This document shows, one piece after another, positions 34,568 to 43,682 of a stretch of 64,000 bases of DNA (position 1 is the stretch's first letter; the number at the start of each line of letters is the position of its first letter). Below the pieces are notes generated by a model. It saw only the letters and a program-made list of their open reading frames with translations, had not been told where the DNA came from and ran no database searches. The stretch comes from an uncultured Pelagibacteraceae bacterium. Lineage in GTDB: Bacteria; Pseudomonadota; Alphaproteobacteria; Pelagibacterales; Pelagibacteraceae. Both the position numbers and the translations under genes were made by a program. The DNA lies in contig CACMCJ010000005.1 in NCBI GenBank assembly GCA_902612235.1, forward strand, positions 1 through 64,000, in the 5' to 3' direction.

Positions 34568-35355
34568 TGCAGGAAAATAAAAAATTTAAAATAGTTACTT
34601 CTAAAAAAACTCGATATTTATTGCCAAATATTTTAACTTTAGGAGGTGTATGTCTTGGTATAAGTTCGATTAAATTTTCTATAGATGGCAATTTTAGTTT
34701 AGCAATAATTTTTATTTTATTAGCGGCAATTTTAGATGCACTTGATGGTAGAGTAGCGCGTTTAATTAAAGGAACTTCTGAATTTGGTAAAGAGTTAGAT
34801 TCGCTTACTGATTTTGTGAGTTTTGGTATTGCACCAGCCTTTATCTTATACTTTTGGGAATTAAATAATTATGGCAGACTAGGTTGGGCTATAATATTAA
34901 TTTACTCAGTTTGTTGTGTCTTAAGACTAGCAAGATTTAATTTAACAAAAATTGATAGTGACCAAATGTGGAAAACTAATTTTTTTGAAGGTGTTCCAGC
35001 TCCAGCTGGCGGCATAATGATTTTGATGCCTCTTATATATGAATTGTCTGACTTAAACTTGAATTTTAATGTTAAGGCTTTAACACCTTACATAACAATT
35101 TTAATTGCTGTGTTGTTAGTTAGTAAATTGCCAACTCTTTCTTTAAAAAAAATATCAATTTCTCCAAGAGCTACAGTTTTTATCTTATTAGGAATTGGCA
35201 TGATCTTTATTTCATTGCTTTATTTTACATTTGAAACACTATTATTAGCTGGAGTTCTCTATTTGGTTTCAATACCAGTTAGTTTTGTTGCTTATAAAAG
35301 TAAAATTAAGAAAACAAAAGAAATATCGGAAGATGAGCACGAAGATGTTTTATAA
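34564..35355 (+). CDS. pssA: CDP-diacylglycerol-serine O-phosphatidyltransferase
   Basis: Membrane enzyme making phosphatidylserine from CDP-diacylglycerol and serine, the substrate of the upstream Psd. The CDP-alcohol phosphotransferase motif reads LDALDGRVARLIKGTSEFGKELDSLTDF in two pieces, with all required Asp and Gly residues. About seven or eight hydrophobic helices are visible in 263 residues, with a charged tail. It overlaps psd by 4 nt and rlmE by 1 nt. Its pairing with psd supports serine rather than glycerol phosphate or inositol as acceptor. Confidence 0.94.
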   Translation: MMQENKKFKIVTSKKTRYLLPNILTLGGVCLGISSIKFSIDGNFSLAIIFILLAAILDALDGRVARLIKGTSEFGKELDSLTDFVSFGIAPAFILYFWELNNYGRLGWAIILIYSVCCVLRLARFNLTKIDSDQMWKTNFFEGVPAPAGGIMILMPLIYELSDLNLNFNVKALTPYITILIAVLLVSKLPTLSLKKISISPRATVFILLGIGMIFISLLYFTFETLLLAGVLYLVSIPVSFVAYKSKIKKTKEISEDEHEDVL

Positions 35356-35981
35356 TGAAAAAGTCAAAAAAGAAAAAAAAAAGCAATACCTGGAAAATAA
35401 AACAACATAGAGATCAATTTTTTAAAAAATCTAAAACCTTAGGCTATAGATCAAGAGCAGCATTTAAATTAATAGAGCTTAATGAAAAATTCAAATTTAT
35501 TAAAAGTAATAGTAAATTATTAGACATTGGAGCCAGTCCTGGAGGTTGGTCTCAAATTTCTAGCAAAATAGTAACTTCTGGAAAAATCTTATCGTTAGAT
35601 ATTGAAAAAATGGAACCTATAAAAAATGTTTCATTCATCCAATGTGATTTTTTAGATGAAAAAACTTGCCAAAAAATCTCCAGTTTTTTTGGTGAAAATT
35701 TAGATATAATACTTTCAGATATGGCTGCAAATACAACTGGTAATAAGTCTTTAGATTGTATTCGAACGAACGAATTATGTGCACAGGTAATTGAATTTTC
35801 TTCGAAAAATTTAAAACCAAATGGAGTTTTGGTCTCAAAATTATTTATGGGAGAGGATTTTATAGAGGTCAGAAAATTAGCAAAATCTATGTTTAAAAAA
35901 GTGCAATTTTACAAACCTCAGTCCAGCAGAAACGAGTCTAAAGAAACTTATTTACACTGCACTTTATTAAAGACTTTATAA
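35355..35981 (+). CDS. rlmE: 23S rRNA 2'-O-ribose methyltransferase RlmE (FtsJ)
   Basis: Methylates the 2'-OH of U2552 (E. coli numbering) in 23S rRNA, aiding large-subunit assembly. The 208 residues contain RSRAAFKLIELNEKF with the first catalytic Lys, SAM motif LDIGASPGGWSQI, the catalytic Asp in ILSDMAANTTGNKSLD, and KLFMGEDF with a second catalytic Lys. The N-terminus is very basic, fitting RNA binding. It overlaps pssA by 1 nt. Confidence 0.95.
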   Translation: MKKSKKKKKSNTWKIKQHRDQFFKKSKTLGYRSRAAFKLIELNEKFKFIKSNSKLLDIGASPGGWSQISSKIVTSGKILSLDIEKMEPIKNVSFIQCDFLDEKTCQKISSFFGENLDIILSDMAANTTGNKSLDCIRTNELCAQVIEFSSKNLKPNGVLVSKLFMGEDFIEVRKLAKSMFKKVQFYKPQSSRNESKETYLHCTLLKTL

Positions 35982-36007
35982 ATTTTAAAAATTGTATATA
36001 AGTTTAT

Positions 36008-37084
36008 ATGGAAGCAATTAAAGAAGCATTAACTTTTGACGATGTTCTGCTATTGCCTCGCTACTCGAACATTTTACCTTCAAAAACAGACATTTCTATT
36101 GAATTAACTAAAAATATTAAATTGAGTGTTCCATTTATATCTTCTGCGATGGATACTGTTACTGAGTCGTCAATGGCGATTGCTTTAGCAAATGCTGGAG
36201 GCATAGGCATTATTCATCGAAACTTAGATTTAAAAAAACAAAGTTTTGAGGTGAAAAAAGTTAAAAAGAAAAATTTACTTGTTGGAGCTGCAGTTGGGAC
36301 TAATTTTGATGATTTAAAAAGAGCTAAATTGTTAATTGATAGTGGAGTTGACCTCATAGTAATTGATACAGCGCATGGACATAGCGAAAAAGTTTTAAAA
36401 ATGCTTTCTAAAATTAAAAATAATTTAAAAATACCAGTGTGTGTTGGTAATATAGCTACTGGAGAAGCAGCAAAAAAATTATATAACTCCGGAGCTGATA
36501 TTATAAAGGTTGGTATTGGGCCTGGTTCAATATGCACTACCAGAATGGTAGCTGGAATTGGAGTTCCACAAATAACAGCAGTAATGGAAACTTATAAAGT
36601 TTTAAAAGGCAAAAATGTAAAAATTATTTCAGATGGAGGTATTAAATTTTCCGGCGACATCGCAAAAGCTTTGGCAGCGGGTGCCGATGCAATCATGATG
36701 GGATCAATTTTTGCTGGCACTCATGAAAGTCCAGGCAAAAAATTTAAAATTAAAAATAAATTTTACAAAAAATATAGAGGAATGGGATCTATCGGTGCAA
36801 TGTCGGCAGGTTCATCAAATAGATATTTTCAGAAAAATTATAAAGATAAATCAAAGTTTGTGCCAGAGGGAGTTGATGGCAGAGTTGAATATAAAGGAAA
36901 GGTTTCAGATATAATTTATCAATTAAAGGGAGGATTAAAATCTTCAATGGGTTATATCGGAGCAAAAAAACTTGAAGATATTAAAAAAAATGCAAAATTT
37001 ATAAAAATTACTAAAGCGGGATTCTATGAAAGTATGGTACATAGTGTTGAAATGATCGAACCTACTTTAAATTACAAATTATAA
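36008..37084 (+). CDS. guaB: IMP dehydrogenase lacking the CBS (Bateman) domains
   Basis: Oxidises IMP to XMP, the committed step to GMP. The 358 residues form only the catalytic barrel. After [20 protein letters not shown] the sequence goes directly to [13 protein letters not shown] (about residue 90), where typical bacterial enzymes of about 490 residues carry two CBS domains. The active-site Cys is Cys176 in [13 protein letters not shown]; the flap region [14 protein letters not shown] and [11 protein letters not shown] are intact. It should be active but not regulated through a Bateman module. GMP reductase is an alternative family, but the EGVDGRV flap and guaA nearby favour IMP dehydrogenase. 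Confidence 0.92.
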   Translation: MEAIKEALTFDDVLLLPRYSNILPSKTDISIELTKNIKLSVPFISSAMDTVTESSMAIALANAGGIGIIHRNLDLKKQSFEVKKVKKKNLLVGAAVGTNFDDLKRAKLLIDSGVDLIVIDTAHGHSEKVLKMLSKIKNNLKIPVCVGNIATGEAAKKLYNSGADIIKVGIGPGSICTTRMVAGIGVPQITAVMETYKVLKGKNVKIISDGGIKFSGDIAKALAAGADAIMMGSIFAGTHESPGKKFKIKNKFYKKYRGMGSIGAMSAGSSNRYFQKNYKDKSKFVPEGVDGRVEYKGKVSDIIYQLKGGLKSSMGYIGAKKLEDIKKNAKFIKITKAGFYESMVHSVEMIEPTLNYKL

Positions 37085-37086
37085 AT

Positions 37087-37503
37087 ATGAGAACTTTCTT
37101 AATTATCTTATTTTTAATTTTTTTGCCAAATAATTTAATGGCCAAGACCCCATACTATAAAGACGGAGTTAAGCTTTTTAAAAAAAATAAATTGGATGAG
37201 GCAAAATTTAAATTTGAACAAGATATAGTTCACAATCCTAAGAATGAGTTATCTTATCTTTATTTATCTAAAATTTTTAATGAACAGGAAAATAAGCCGT
37301 TGGAAGAAAAAAATTTGAATACAGTAATACTTTTAAATCCAAAAAATGAAGAAGCAGTATATAACCTAGCTCTTTTAAAACTAGGCAAGTCAGACTTTTT
37401 AGAAAGTAAAAAACTCGTAAACAACCTTCTTATTTTTTGTGAAAATTATTGTCAAAAAACAAAAGAACTTAAAATAAAAATTGAAGAAACTCTCAAAAAA
37501 TAA
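37087..37503 (+). CDS. Exported small TPR protein
   Basis: Begins with a signal peptide (MRTFLIILFLIFLPNNLMAK), then tetratricopeptide-like helices: KDGVKLFKKNKLDEAKFKFE, ELSYLYLSKIFNEQEN and EEAVYNLALLKLGKSDFLES. Two cysteines, in the FCENYCQK segment near the C-terminus, could form a periplasmic disulfide. It lies between guaB (2-nt gap) and guaA (no gap), so it is co-transcribed with GMP synthesis, but no functional link is evident. Function unknown. Confidence 0.72.
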   Translation: MRTFLIILFLIFLPNNLMAKTPYYKDGVKLFKKNKLDEAKFKFEQDIVHNPKNELSYLYLSKIFNEQENKPLEEKNLNTVILLNPKNEEAVYNLALLKLGKSDFLESKKLVNNLLIFCENYCQKTKELKIKIEETLKK

Positions 37504-39066
37504 ATGTTATCCAAAGGTCCTAAGGAAAAAATAATTATTATTGATTTTGGTTCTCAAGTTACAAAACTCATAGCACGTAGAATAAGAGATTTAGGTGTTT
37601 TTTCGGAAATTTTAACTCTAAATCAGCTTAAAAAGTTTAAAGATTATAAGGGAGTTAGAGGCATTGTATTATCTGGCGGGCCTTCAACAGTTACCAGCAA
37701 AAAGTTTCCAAGCATTCCAAAAGAAATTTTTTCAAAAAAAATTCCAATTCTTGGTATTTGTTATGGGTTACAACTAATAGCAAAATTATTTGGAGGATCA
37801 GTAAAAACCTCAAAAAAGAAAAGAGAATTTGGGCGAGCCTCATTATATAAAAAAAAAAATTCACTACTTACCAAAAACTTTTTTATAAAAAAAAATATTA
37901 AAGTATGGATGAGTCATCAGGATGCTGTAATTAAACTACCAAAAAAATTTAAAGCGATAGCATCTACAAGTCAGTCAAAATTTACAATAATTGAAAATAC
38001 TTCAGATAAATTATTTGGAGTTCAGTTTCATCCTGAGGTCACACATACAGATAATGGAAAAGAATTGTTAAAAAATTTTTTATTTTTAATCTGTAAGATA
38101 AAAAAAAGATGGAGAGCCTTTAATGAAAAAAATCGTCTGATCAAAGAAATTAAAAAAAATGTAAAAGGGGATAAAGTAATTTGTGCTTTATCTGGAGGAG
38201 TGGATAGTAGCGTTGTAGCCTTGTTAATAAACAAAGCTATTCGCAAAAACCTTATTTGTATAATGGTAGACACAGGTCTTATGAGAAAAAATGAATTTAA
38301 AAATTCTTATAAAATCTTCAAAAACAAGTACAATTTGAACGTCAAAATTGTAAATTCTGCAAATATTTTTTTCAAAAAGTTAAAAAATATAACTGATCCT
38401 GAAAAAAAAAGAAAAATTATTGGAAATTTATTCATTAAAATTTTTGAAAAAGAGTCTAAGAAGTACAGAGGTATAAAATATCTTGCACAGGGGACTTTAT
38501 ATCCAGATGTTATAGAGAGTCGGTCAGCCACTGGAAGTCAAACATCAAAAATTAAATCACACCACAATGTTGGAGGGTTGCCGAAAAAAATGAAATTAAA
38601 ACTAATTGAACCACTTAAGGAGTTTTTTAAAGACGAAGTTAGAATTATAGGAGATTCATTAGGCTTAGATAAAAGTATAAGAAATAAACATCCTTTCCCT
38701 GGACCAGGATTAGGAATAAGAATCATAGGAGAAATTACACCTCAAAAAATAAAAATTTTACAGGAAGCTGATAATATTTTCATAAATGAATTAATTAAAA
38801 AAAAGCTTTATCATAAAATTTGGCAAGCTTATGCCGGTTTGTTACCTATAAAAACTGTTGGTGTTATGGGAGACTCTCGTACTTATGAATATACTTGTTT
38901 GTTAAGAGCCGTGGTTTCAGAAGATGGGATGACTGCAGATTATTATAATTTTCCAAGTGTTTTCATGGATGAAATTTCAAATAAAATTGTTAATGGTGTA
39001 CCAGGAATTAACAGAGTAGTGTATGATATTACCTCTAAACCACCTAGCACAATTGAGTTGGAATAA
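37504..39066 (+). CDS. guaA: GMP synthase (glutamine-hydrolysing)
   Basis: Aminates XMP to GMP. The N-terminal class I glutamine amidotransferase domain has [12 protein letters not shown] (nucleophile Cys near residue 88) and the [11 protein letters not shown] His/Glu pair. The ATP pyrophosphatase domain has the P-loop [12 protein letters not shown] near residue 230, and the C-terminal dimerisation domain has [12 protein letters not shown] and a [11 protein letters not shown] ending like other GuaA proteins. The 520 residues are normal. Follows the TPR gene without gap and overlaps panB by 1 nt. Confidence 0.97.
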   Translation: MLSKGPKEKIIIIDFGSQVTKLIARRIRDLGVFSEILTLNQLKKFKDYKGVRGIVLSGGPSTVTSKKFPSIPKEIFSKKIPILGICYGLQLIAKLFGGSVKTSKKKREFGRASLYKKKNSLLTKNFFIKKNIKVWMSHQDAVIKLPKKFKAIASTSQSKFTIIENTSDKLFGVQFHPEVTHTDNGKELLKNFLFLICKIKKRWRAFNEKNRLIKEIKKNVKGDKVICALSGGVDSSVVALLINKAIRKNLICIMVDTGLMRKNEFKNSYKIFKNKYNLNVKIVNSANIFFKKLKNITDPEKKRKIIGNLFIKIFEKESKKYRGIKYLAQGTLYPDVIESRSATGSQTSKIKSHHNVGGLPKKMKLKLIEPLKEFFKDEVRIIGDSLGLDKSIRNKHPFPGPGLGIRIIGEITPQKIKILQEADNIFINELIKKKLYHKIWQAYAGLLPIKTVGVMGDSRTYEYTCLLRAVVSEDGMTADYYNFPSVFMDEISNKIVNGVPGINRVVYDITSKPPSTIELE

Positions 39067-39848
39067 TGCTAAAAAAAATAAAAAAAATTTTAGAAAAAAA
39101 AAATAAAAAAAAAATAGTTTGCCTCACAGCATACTCGAAAAATATTTCAAATATATTGGACAAATATTGCGACATAGTTTTAGTAGGAGACTCAATGGCA
39201 AATGTTTTATATGGAATGAAAAATACTCACAAAATTTCATTAGAAACTATAATACAGCACAGTTTAAGTGTTAAAAAAGGTATTAAAAAATCTTTGATGA
39301 TTGTCGATATGCCTAAAGGCTCATACCGAAACCCGATACAAGCCAAAAAAAATGCTAAACTAATTTTCAAAAAGACTAAATGTGACGCTGTTAAAATCGA
39401 GAGTAATAATAAAAATTTTAAGATTATAAAAGAAATTACAAAAGCCAATATACCTGTAATGGGGCACATAGGTTATACACCTCAATTTAAAAAAAAATTT
39501 AAAGTAGAGGGCAAAAATAAAAGAGAAATTAAAAAGTTAATAAAAGAGGCAGTTTCAATTGAAAAAGCTGGTGCATTTTCAGTTGTTCTAGAATGTATAA
39601 CACCAAATATATCAAAACAAATTACAGAATTGCTGCATATTCCTACAATAGGAATAGGGTCTTCTTCTTATTGCGATGGTCAAATTTTAGTAACGGATGA
39701 CATTCTTGGTTTAAGTGGTTTTTATCCAAAATTTGTTAAAAAATATGTAAATATAAATAGAGTAATTGAAAAAGCTGTGAAAAAATATAGTAAAGAAGTA
39801 AAATCAAACAAATTTCCTAATAAAAAAAATTTTTTATACGGAAAATAA
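39066..39848 (+). CDS. panB: 3-methyl-2-oxobutanoate hydroxymethyltransferase
   Basis: Ketopantoate hydroxymethyltransferase, the first step of pantothenate synthesis from 2-oxoisovalerate. The family's metal/substrate segments are visible: VLVGDSMANVLYGM near residue 40, VDMPKGSY near 80, VKIES near 113, MGHIGYTPQ near 135, and IPTIGIGSSSYCDGQILV near 200. The last reads GIGSSS where GIGAG is common, a small deviation. The 260 residues fit. The usual partner panC is not adjacent; it overlaps guaA by 1 nt. Confidence 0.92.
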   Translation: MLKKIKKILEKKNKKKIVCLTAYSKNISNILDKYCDIVLVGDSMANVLYGMKNTHKISLETIIQHSLSVKKGIKKSLMIVDMPKGSYRNPIQAKKNAKLIFKKTKCDAVKIESNNKNFKIIKEITKANIPVMGHIGYTPQFKKKFKVEGKNKREIKKLIKEAVSIEKAGAFSVVLECITPNISKQITELLHIPTIGIGSSSYCDGQILVTDDILGLSGFYPKFVKKYVNINRVIEKAVKKYSKEVKSNKFPNKKNFLYGK

Positions 39849-39868
39849 ATTACTTTAAAAATTAACTC

Positions 39869-40351
39869 ATGGAAACATATCTCACTTTAATAAAAGAAAA
39901 TGCAAAAAAATTAATTTTACTTGTAGTAATTTTACTTTTGGTTTTTGTGGGAACCTTCTTTCTTAAAAATTATCAAAAAAAACTTGATAGCAAAGTATCA
40001 GAAAATTATATAAAAGCAGGAATTTTTCTAGCAACAAATAAAAAAGAAGATTCAAAAAAAATGTTTGTAAGCGTTGTTGAAAGTCAACATAATTTTTATT
40101 CAGGTTTAGCCCTAAATTCAATTATAGAAAACAAACTTGAAACAAATAACGATGAAGTTTTAAGATTATTTAAAATTGTTGAACAATCTATTGAAAGTAA
40201 AGAGCAAAAAGATTTAGTCAAATTTAAAAAAGCTTTATTTTTTTTTAAAGCTTCAAAAAAAGATGCAGGAACTAAATTATTAAATGAAATTATCGATAGT
40301 AATTCTATTTGGAAAGAAGCTGCATCTGAAACTTTAAAATCAAATAAATAA
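39869..40351 (+). CDS. YfgM-like membrane-anchored TPR protein
   Basis: A short cytoplasmic N-terminus, one transmembrane helix (LILLVVILLLVFVGTFFL), then a helical periplasmic domain with TPR-like repeats. The layout and its position directly before a BamB-like gene match YfgM/DUF2133-type proteins, which in E. coli associate with the Sec translocon and periplasmic chaperones. At 160 residues it is somewhat shorter than E. coli YfgM. The assignment rests on topology and context more than on residues. Confidence 0.68.
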   Translation: METYLTLIKENAKKLILLVVILLLVFVGTFFLKNYQKKLDSKVSENYIKAGIFLATNKKEDSKKMFVSVVESQHNFYSGLALNSIIENKLETNNDEVLRLFKIVEQSIESKEQKDLVKFKKALFFFKASKKDAGTKLLNEIIDSNSIWKEAASETLKSNK

Positions 40352-40360
40352 AAAGGCGTT

Positions 40361-41698
40361 GTGAAAAAAAGATATATAACAAAATTTTTGGCAATTTTTT
40401 CTATTTCCTTGATACCTCATTGCTCTTTCGACAGCAAAACAGGAATATGGAAAAATATTAATGAGATAAATTACGAGAAAACTAAACAATTTGAAGGTTT
40501 TGAAATTTTGTATGAGAAAGAAAAAAAATTTAATCAAATAATAAAACCTACTTCAAATTCACAAGTTATCATTGCCCCACCAAAAACAAATTTAAAATGG
40601 ACTGATATATACTATCGAGAAAATAATAACCTTGAAAATTTCAATTTTAAAAATTTAGGAAAACAAATATTTATAAGTTCAAAATTAAATCGAGGTAAAT
40701 TAAATGATAAAATTTTATTTGATGGTAAAAATGCCTTAGTAACTGATAATAAGGGAAATATTATCGTATATTCTTTAACGAACCAACAAATTATTTTTAA
40801 ATATAATTTTTACAAAAAAGAATTTAAAAAAATCAAAAAAAAGTTACATGCTTATATTGAAGATGAAATAATTTACATCGGAGATAATCTTGGGTATTTG
40901 TATTCAATAAACTATATAAAAGGTAAGGTTCTTTGGGCTAAAAATTATAAAGTTCCTTTCAGATCAAATTTAAAAATAGTAGAAAAAATACTGATTTTAG
41001 CCGATGAAAATAATTTAATTTACTATATTAATAAAGAAAACGGTGACAAAATAAAATTTATTCCCACCGAAGAAAGTATTATTAAAAATGATTTTGTAAG
41101 TTCATTTGCTGCAAGTCAAAAAAAAATATTTTATCTTAATACATATGGATCCATATATTCTATATCAAACCAAGGGTATATAGATTGGTTTATTAATTTA
41201 AATGAGTCGATTGTAACAAATTCAAGAAGTTTGTTTTACTCAAATCCGATATTGGTTTTTGAGGACAAATTAATAATTCTAACTAATCAAAATTTATTTA
41301 TTTTAAACAAAAACAATGGTTCTAGAATTTTAAAAATTCCTATTTCATCAACACTTAAACCAATTGTATCTGGTAAAACAATATTTTTGATTACAGAAAA
41401 TAATCTTCTAGTTTCTATAAATTTAGAAACTGGGAAAATATTGTATTCTTTAAAAATAAATGATGAAATAGCAAATTTTTTAGAAACAAAAAGTAAATCT
41501 ATTTTTATTAAGACCTTTGCACTAATTAATAACGAAATACAAATATTTTTAAAAAATTCTTATGTAGTTAGATTTTCTGCTAAGGGATACATTAAAGATA
41601 TTTATAAGTTACCAAAAAAACTAGACTCTTTTCCTATATTTATTAATGATACGATGATTTTCTTAAATAATAAAAATAAGTTAGTTATTGTTGGTTAA
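40361..41698 (+). CDS. bamB: Outer-membrane assembly lipoprotein BamB-like (PQQ-repeat beta-propeller)
   Basis: Probable BamB, a beta-propeller subunit of the BAM complex that inserts outer-membrane proteins. It starts with GTG, and a hydrophobic leader ends in LIPHCSFDS; Cys22 could be lipidated although the lipobox is not canonical. PQQ-like blade repeats are seen in GNIIVYSLTNQQIIFKYNF, YLYSINYIKGKVLW and LLVSINLETGKILYSLKIN. The YfgM-like gene just upstream supports the call. In many Proteobacteria der follows; here the convergent purF stop follows, sharing TTAA. Confidence 0.82.
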   Translation: MKKRYITKFLAIFSISLIPHCSFDSKTGIWKNINEINYEKTKQFEGFEILYEKEKKFNQIIKPTSNSQVIIAPPKTNLKWTDIYYRENNNLENFNFKNLGKQIFISSKLNRGKLNDKILFDGKNALVTDNKGNIIVYSLTNQQIIFKYNFYKKEFKKIKKKLHAYIEDEIIYIGDNLGYLYSINYIKGKVLWAKNYKVPFRSNLKIVEKILILADENNLIYYINKENGDKIKFIPTEESIIKNDFVSSFAASQKKIFYLNTYGSIYSISNQGYIDWFINLNESIVTNSRSLFYSNPILVFEDKLIILTNQNLFILNKNNGSRILKIPISSTLKPIVSGKTIFLITENNLLVSINLETGKILYSLKINDEIANFLETKSKSIFIKTFALINNEIQIFLKNSYVVRFSAKGYIKDIYKLPKKLDSFPIFINDTMIFLNNKNKLVIVG

Positions 41699-43176
41699 CT
41701 ATTTGATTTTGCACTTAATAGCGAAAGTTGTTTTACTTTTAATTCACCAAGATTATCAAGAGGTTTTATAGGATACTCCCCTGTGAAATAATGATCACTA
41801 AATTGTGGATACGTTTCGTTTCTTTTTCCTTTACCAAGAGCTTCATATAAACCATCTAAACTCAAAAATTTAATCGATTTAGCTTGAATATATTTGCATA
41901 TATCATCATTATTTTTTTTGTGCGCTAACAACTCTTCTTTAGTCGGCATATCCACACCATAAAAGTCAGGAAATTTTATTTCTGGGCAAGCTATACCTAC
42001 ATGTACTTCTTTAGCCCCTGCCTCATATAACATTTTTACTATCTTCAGACATGTTGTACCTCTAACAAGAGAATCATCAATAAGTAAAATAATTTTATTT
42101 TTAACTATGGTTTTTGTTGAACTAAGTTTTAATTTTACACCCAGACTTCTTATATTTTGAGTAGGTTCTATGAAAGTTCTTCCCACATAGTGATTTCTTA
42201 TTAATCCTAATTCAAATTTAGTTTTTGACTGTTCAGCAAATCCTAATGCAGCAGGAACACCAGAGTCTGGCACTGGAACTATTATATCAGGTTTAATTTT
42301 AGTTTCTAAAGCGAGCTGTTTGCCAAAATTTTTACGATATTCATAAGCACATTTTCCATCAATAAGACTATCTGGTCTAGCAAAATATATATATTCAAAA
42401 ATACACGGTCTAGCTTTTTGTTTTGGAAACGGTTTAATACTATTTAATACATTGTTTTCTATAACTACTATTTCACCATTCTCAACTTCTCTTATAAAAC
42501 TTGCTCCAACAATATCTAAAGCACATGTTTCTGACGCCAGAATAAAGGAGTCTTTTAGTTTTCCAACAACCAGTGGTCTTATGCCAAATGGATCTCTTAC
42601 TCCAATTAATTTCTTATTTGTCATAATTACTAAAGAATAGCCTCCTTGTATTTGAAAAAGGGTATCAATAAGTTTATCTACTATTTTCTCTCTTTTTGAT
42701 TTAGCTATTAATTGAACAATTGTTTCGGTATCACTAGTAGTTCTAAAGATTGATCCATCCTTTACAAGAGTTTCTCTTAGAACTAAGGCATTAGTTAAAT
42801 TACCATTATGAGCTATGCTAATACCTCCCATATGAAGATCTGCAAAAAAAGGCTGTATATTTCTAAGAGATGTTTCACCTGTAGTTGAATAACGATTGTG
42901 ACCAATGGCAAACTTACCGGGCAATTTTTTTATGACTTCTGGATTTGTGAAATGATCACCTACCAGACCTTGTCTTTTTTCTGAATGAAAATTTTTCCCA
43001 TCAAAAGAAACTATACCACATCCCTCTTGCCCCCTATGTTGCAAAGCATGTAAACCTAAAGCTACTAAAGCGGATGAGTCTTCATGATTGGAAATCCCAA
43101 AGACACCACATTCCTCTCTCAGTTTATCTAAATTAAATTTTTTCAATTTTGTCTTTTGTATCAATGAAATCCTCAT
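41695..43176 (-). CDS. purF: Amidophosphoribosyltransferase
   Basis: First committed step of purine synthesis: glutamine plus PRPP to phosphoribosylamine. The N-terminal nucleophile Cys lies in EECGVFGIS after a short propeptide, followed by ALQHRGQEGCGIV, GIAHNGNLTN-like ISIAHNGNLTNA, TSDTETIVQL and, in the phosphoribosyltransferase domain, the PRPP loop LIDDSLVRGTTC. The ORF-track start (43206) overlaps cvpA by 74 nt; I use the second Met at 43176. A TTG at 43146 would reduce the overlap to 14 nt and is also possible. cvpA-purF is a widely conserved pair. Confidence 0.94.
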   Translation of the reverse strand: MRISLIQKTKLKKFNLDKLREECGVFGISNHEDSSALVALGLHALQHRGQEGCGIVSFDGKNFHSEKRQGLVGDHFTNPEVIKKLPGKFAIGHNRYSTTGETSLRNIQPFFADLHMGGISIAHNGNLTNALVLRETLVKDGSIFRTTSDTETIVQLIAKSKREKIVDKLIDTLFQIQGGYSLVIMTNKKLIGVRDPFGIRPLVVGKLKDSFILASETCALDIVGASFIREVENGEIVVIENNVLNSIKPFPKQKARPCIFEYIYFARPDSLIDGKCAYEYRKNFGKQLALETKIKPDIIVPVPDSGVPAALGFAEQSKTKFELGLIRNHYVGRTFIEPTQNIRSLGVKLKLSSTKTIVKNKIILLIDDSLVRGTTCLKIVKMLYEAGAKEVHVGIACPEIKFPDFYGVDMPTKEELLAHKKNNDDICKYIQAKSIKFLSLDGLYEALGKGKRNETYPQFSDHYFTGEYPIKPLDNLGELKVKQLSLLSAKSNS

Positions 43177-43675
43177 TTGAGGGAAATTCCTCAATAAGTA
43201 TTTCACTTCCTTTTTTTACAATATTAAATGAAACGGCATCCTCTGCTGATATACCCCAATTTTGATAAGGATAAAACCAATTTAATAATGAAAATAAACA
43301 TATCGACACGACATATCCCTTGAAAAAACCAAACAATAAGCCAAAAGTTTTATCAATTGACCCCGCTCCAGTCCATGTCATAGCTCTACTTAAAGATTTA
43401 CCAGCTAAAATTGTTAAAAAAATTGTACATACAAAAACTGCAATTCCAATTCCAAAATTATTAATAAATTCAGACTCTATATATTCGTTAACAAAAGGTT
43501 GAAGTTTTGGAACTAAAACAATTGTTATAACAATTGCAAAAACCCATTTCATAAAAGAAATAAAACTTAACGAAAAACCTTTTATAAAACATTGTATAAT
43601 AAAATAAATCATCAAAACTAAAAAAACAATGTCAAAAATATTTACATTGCTTAAAAATTTTAAAAGTTCTTCCAT
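43133..43675 (-). CDS. cvpA: CvpA family inner-membrane protein
   Basis: Membrane protein of the colicin V production family, with four hydrophobic helices. The N-terminal IFDIVFLVLMIYFIIQCFIKGF and the middle WTGAGSIDKTFGLLFGFFKGYVV are family landmarks: the SxxDxxxGxxFGxxKG element. Its molecular role is not settled; it matters for envelope stress and often precedes purF, as here. I choose the Met at MEELLKFL (43675), which does not overlap the RND gene; the ORF-track start is 30 nt upstream. Confidence 0.87.
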   Translation of the reverse strand: MEELLKFLSNVNIFDIVFLVLMIYFIIQCFIKGFSLSFISFMKWVFAIVITIVLVPKLQPFVNEYIESEFINNFGIGIAVFVCTIFLTILAGKSLSRAMTWTGAGSIDKTFGLLFGFFKGYVVSICLFSLLNWFYPYQNWGISAEDAVSFNIVKKGSEILIEEFPSNEDFIDTKDKIEKI

Positions 43676-43682
43676 ATAGAAT

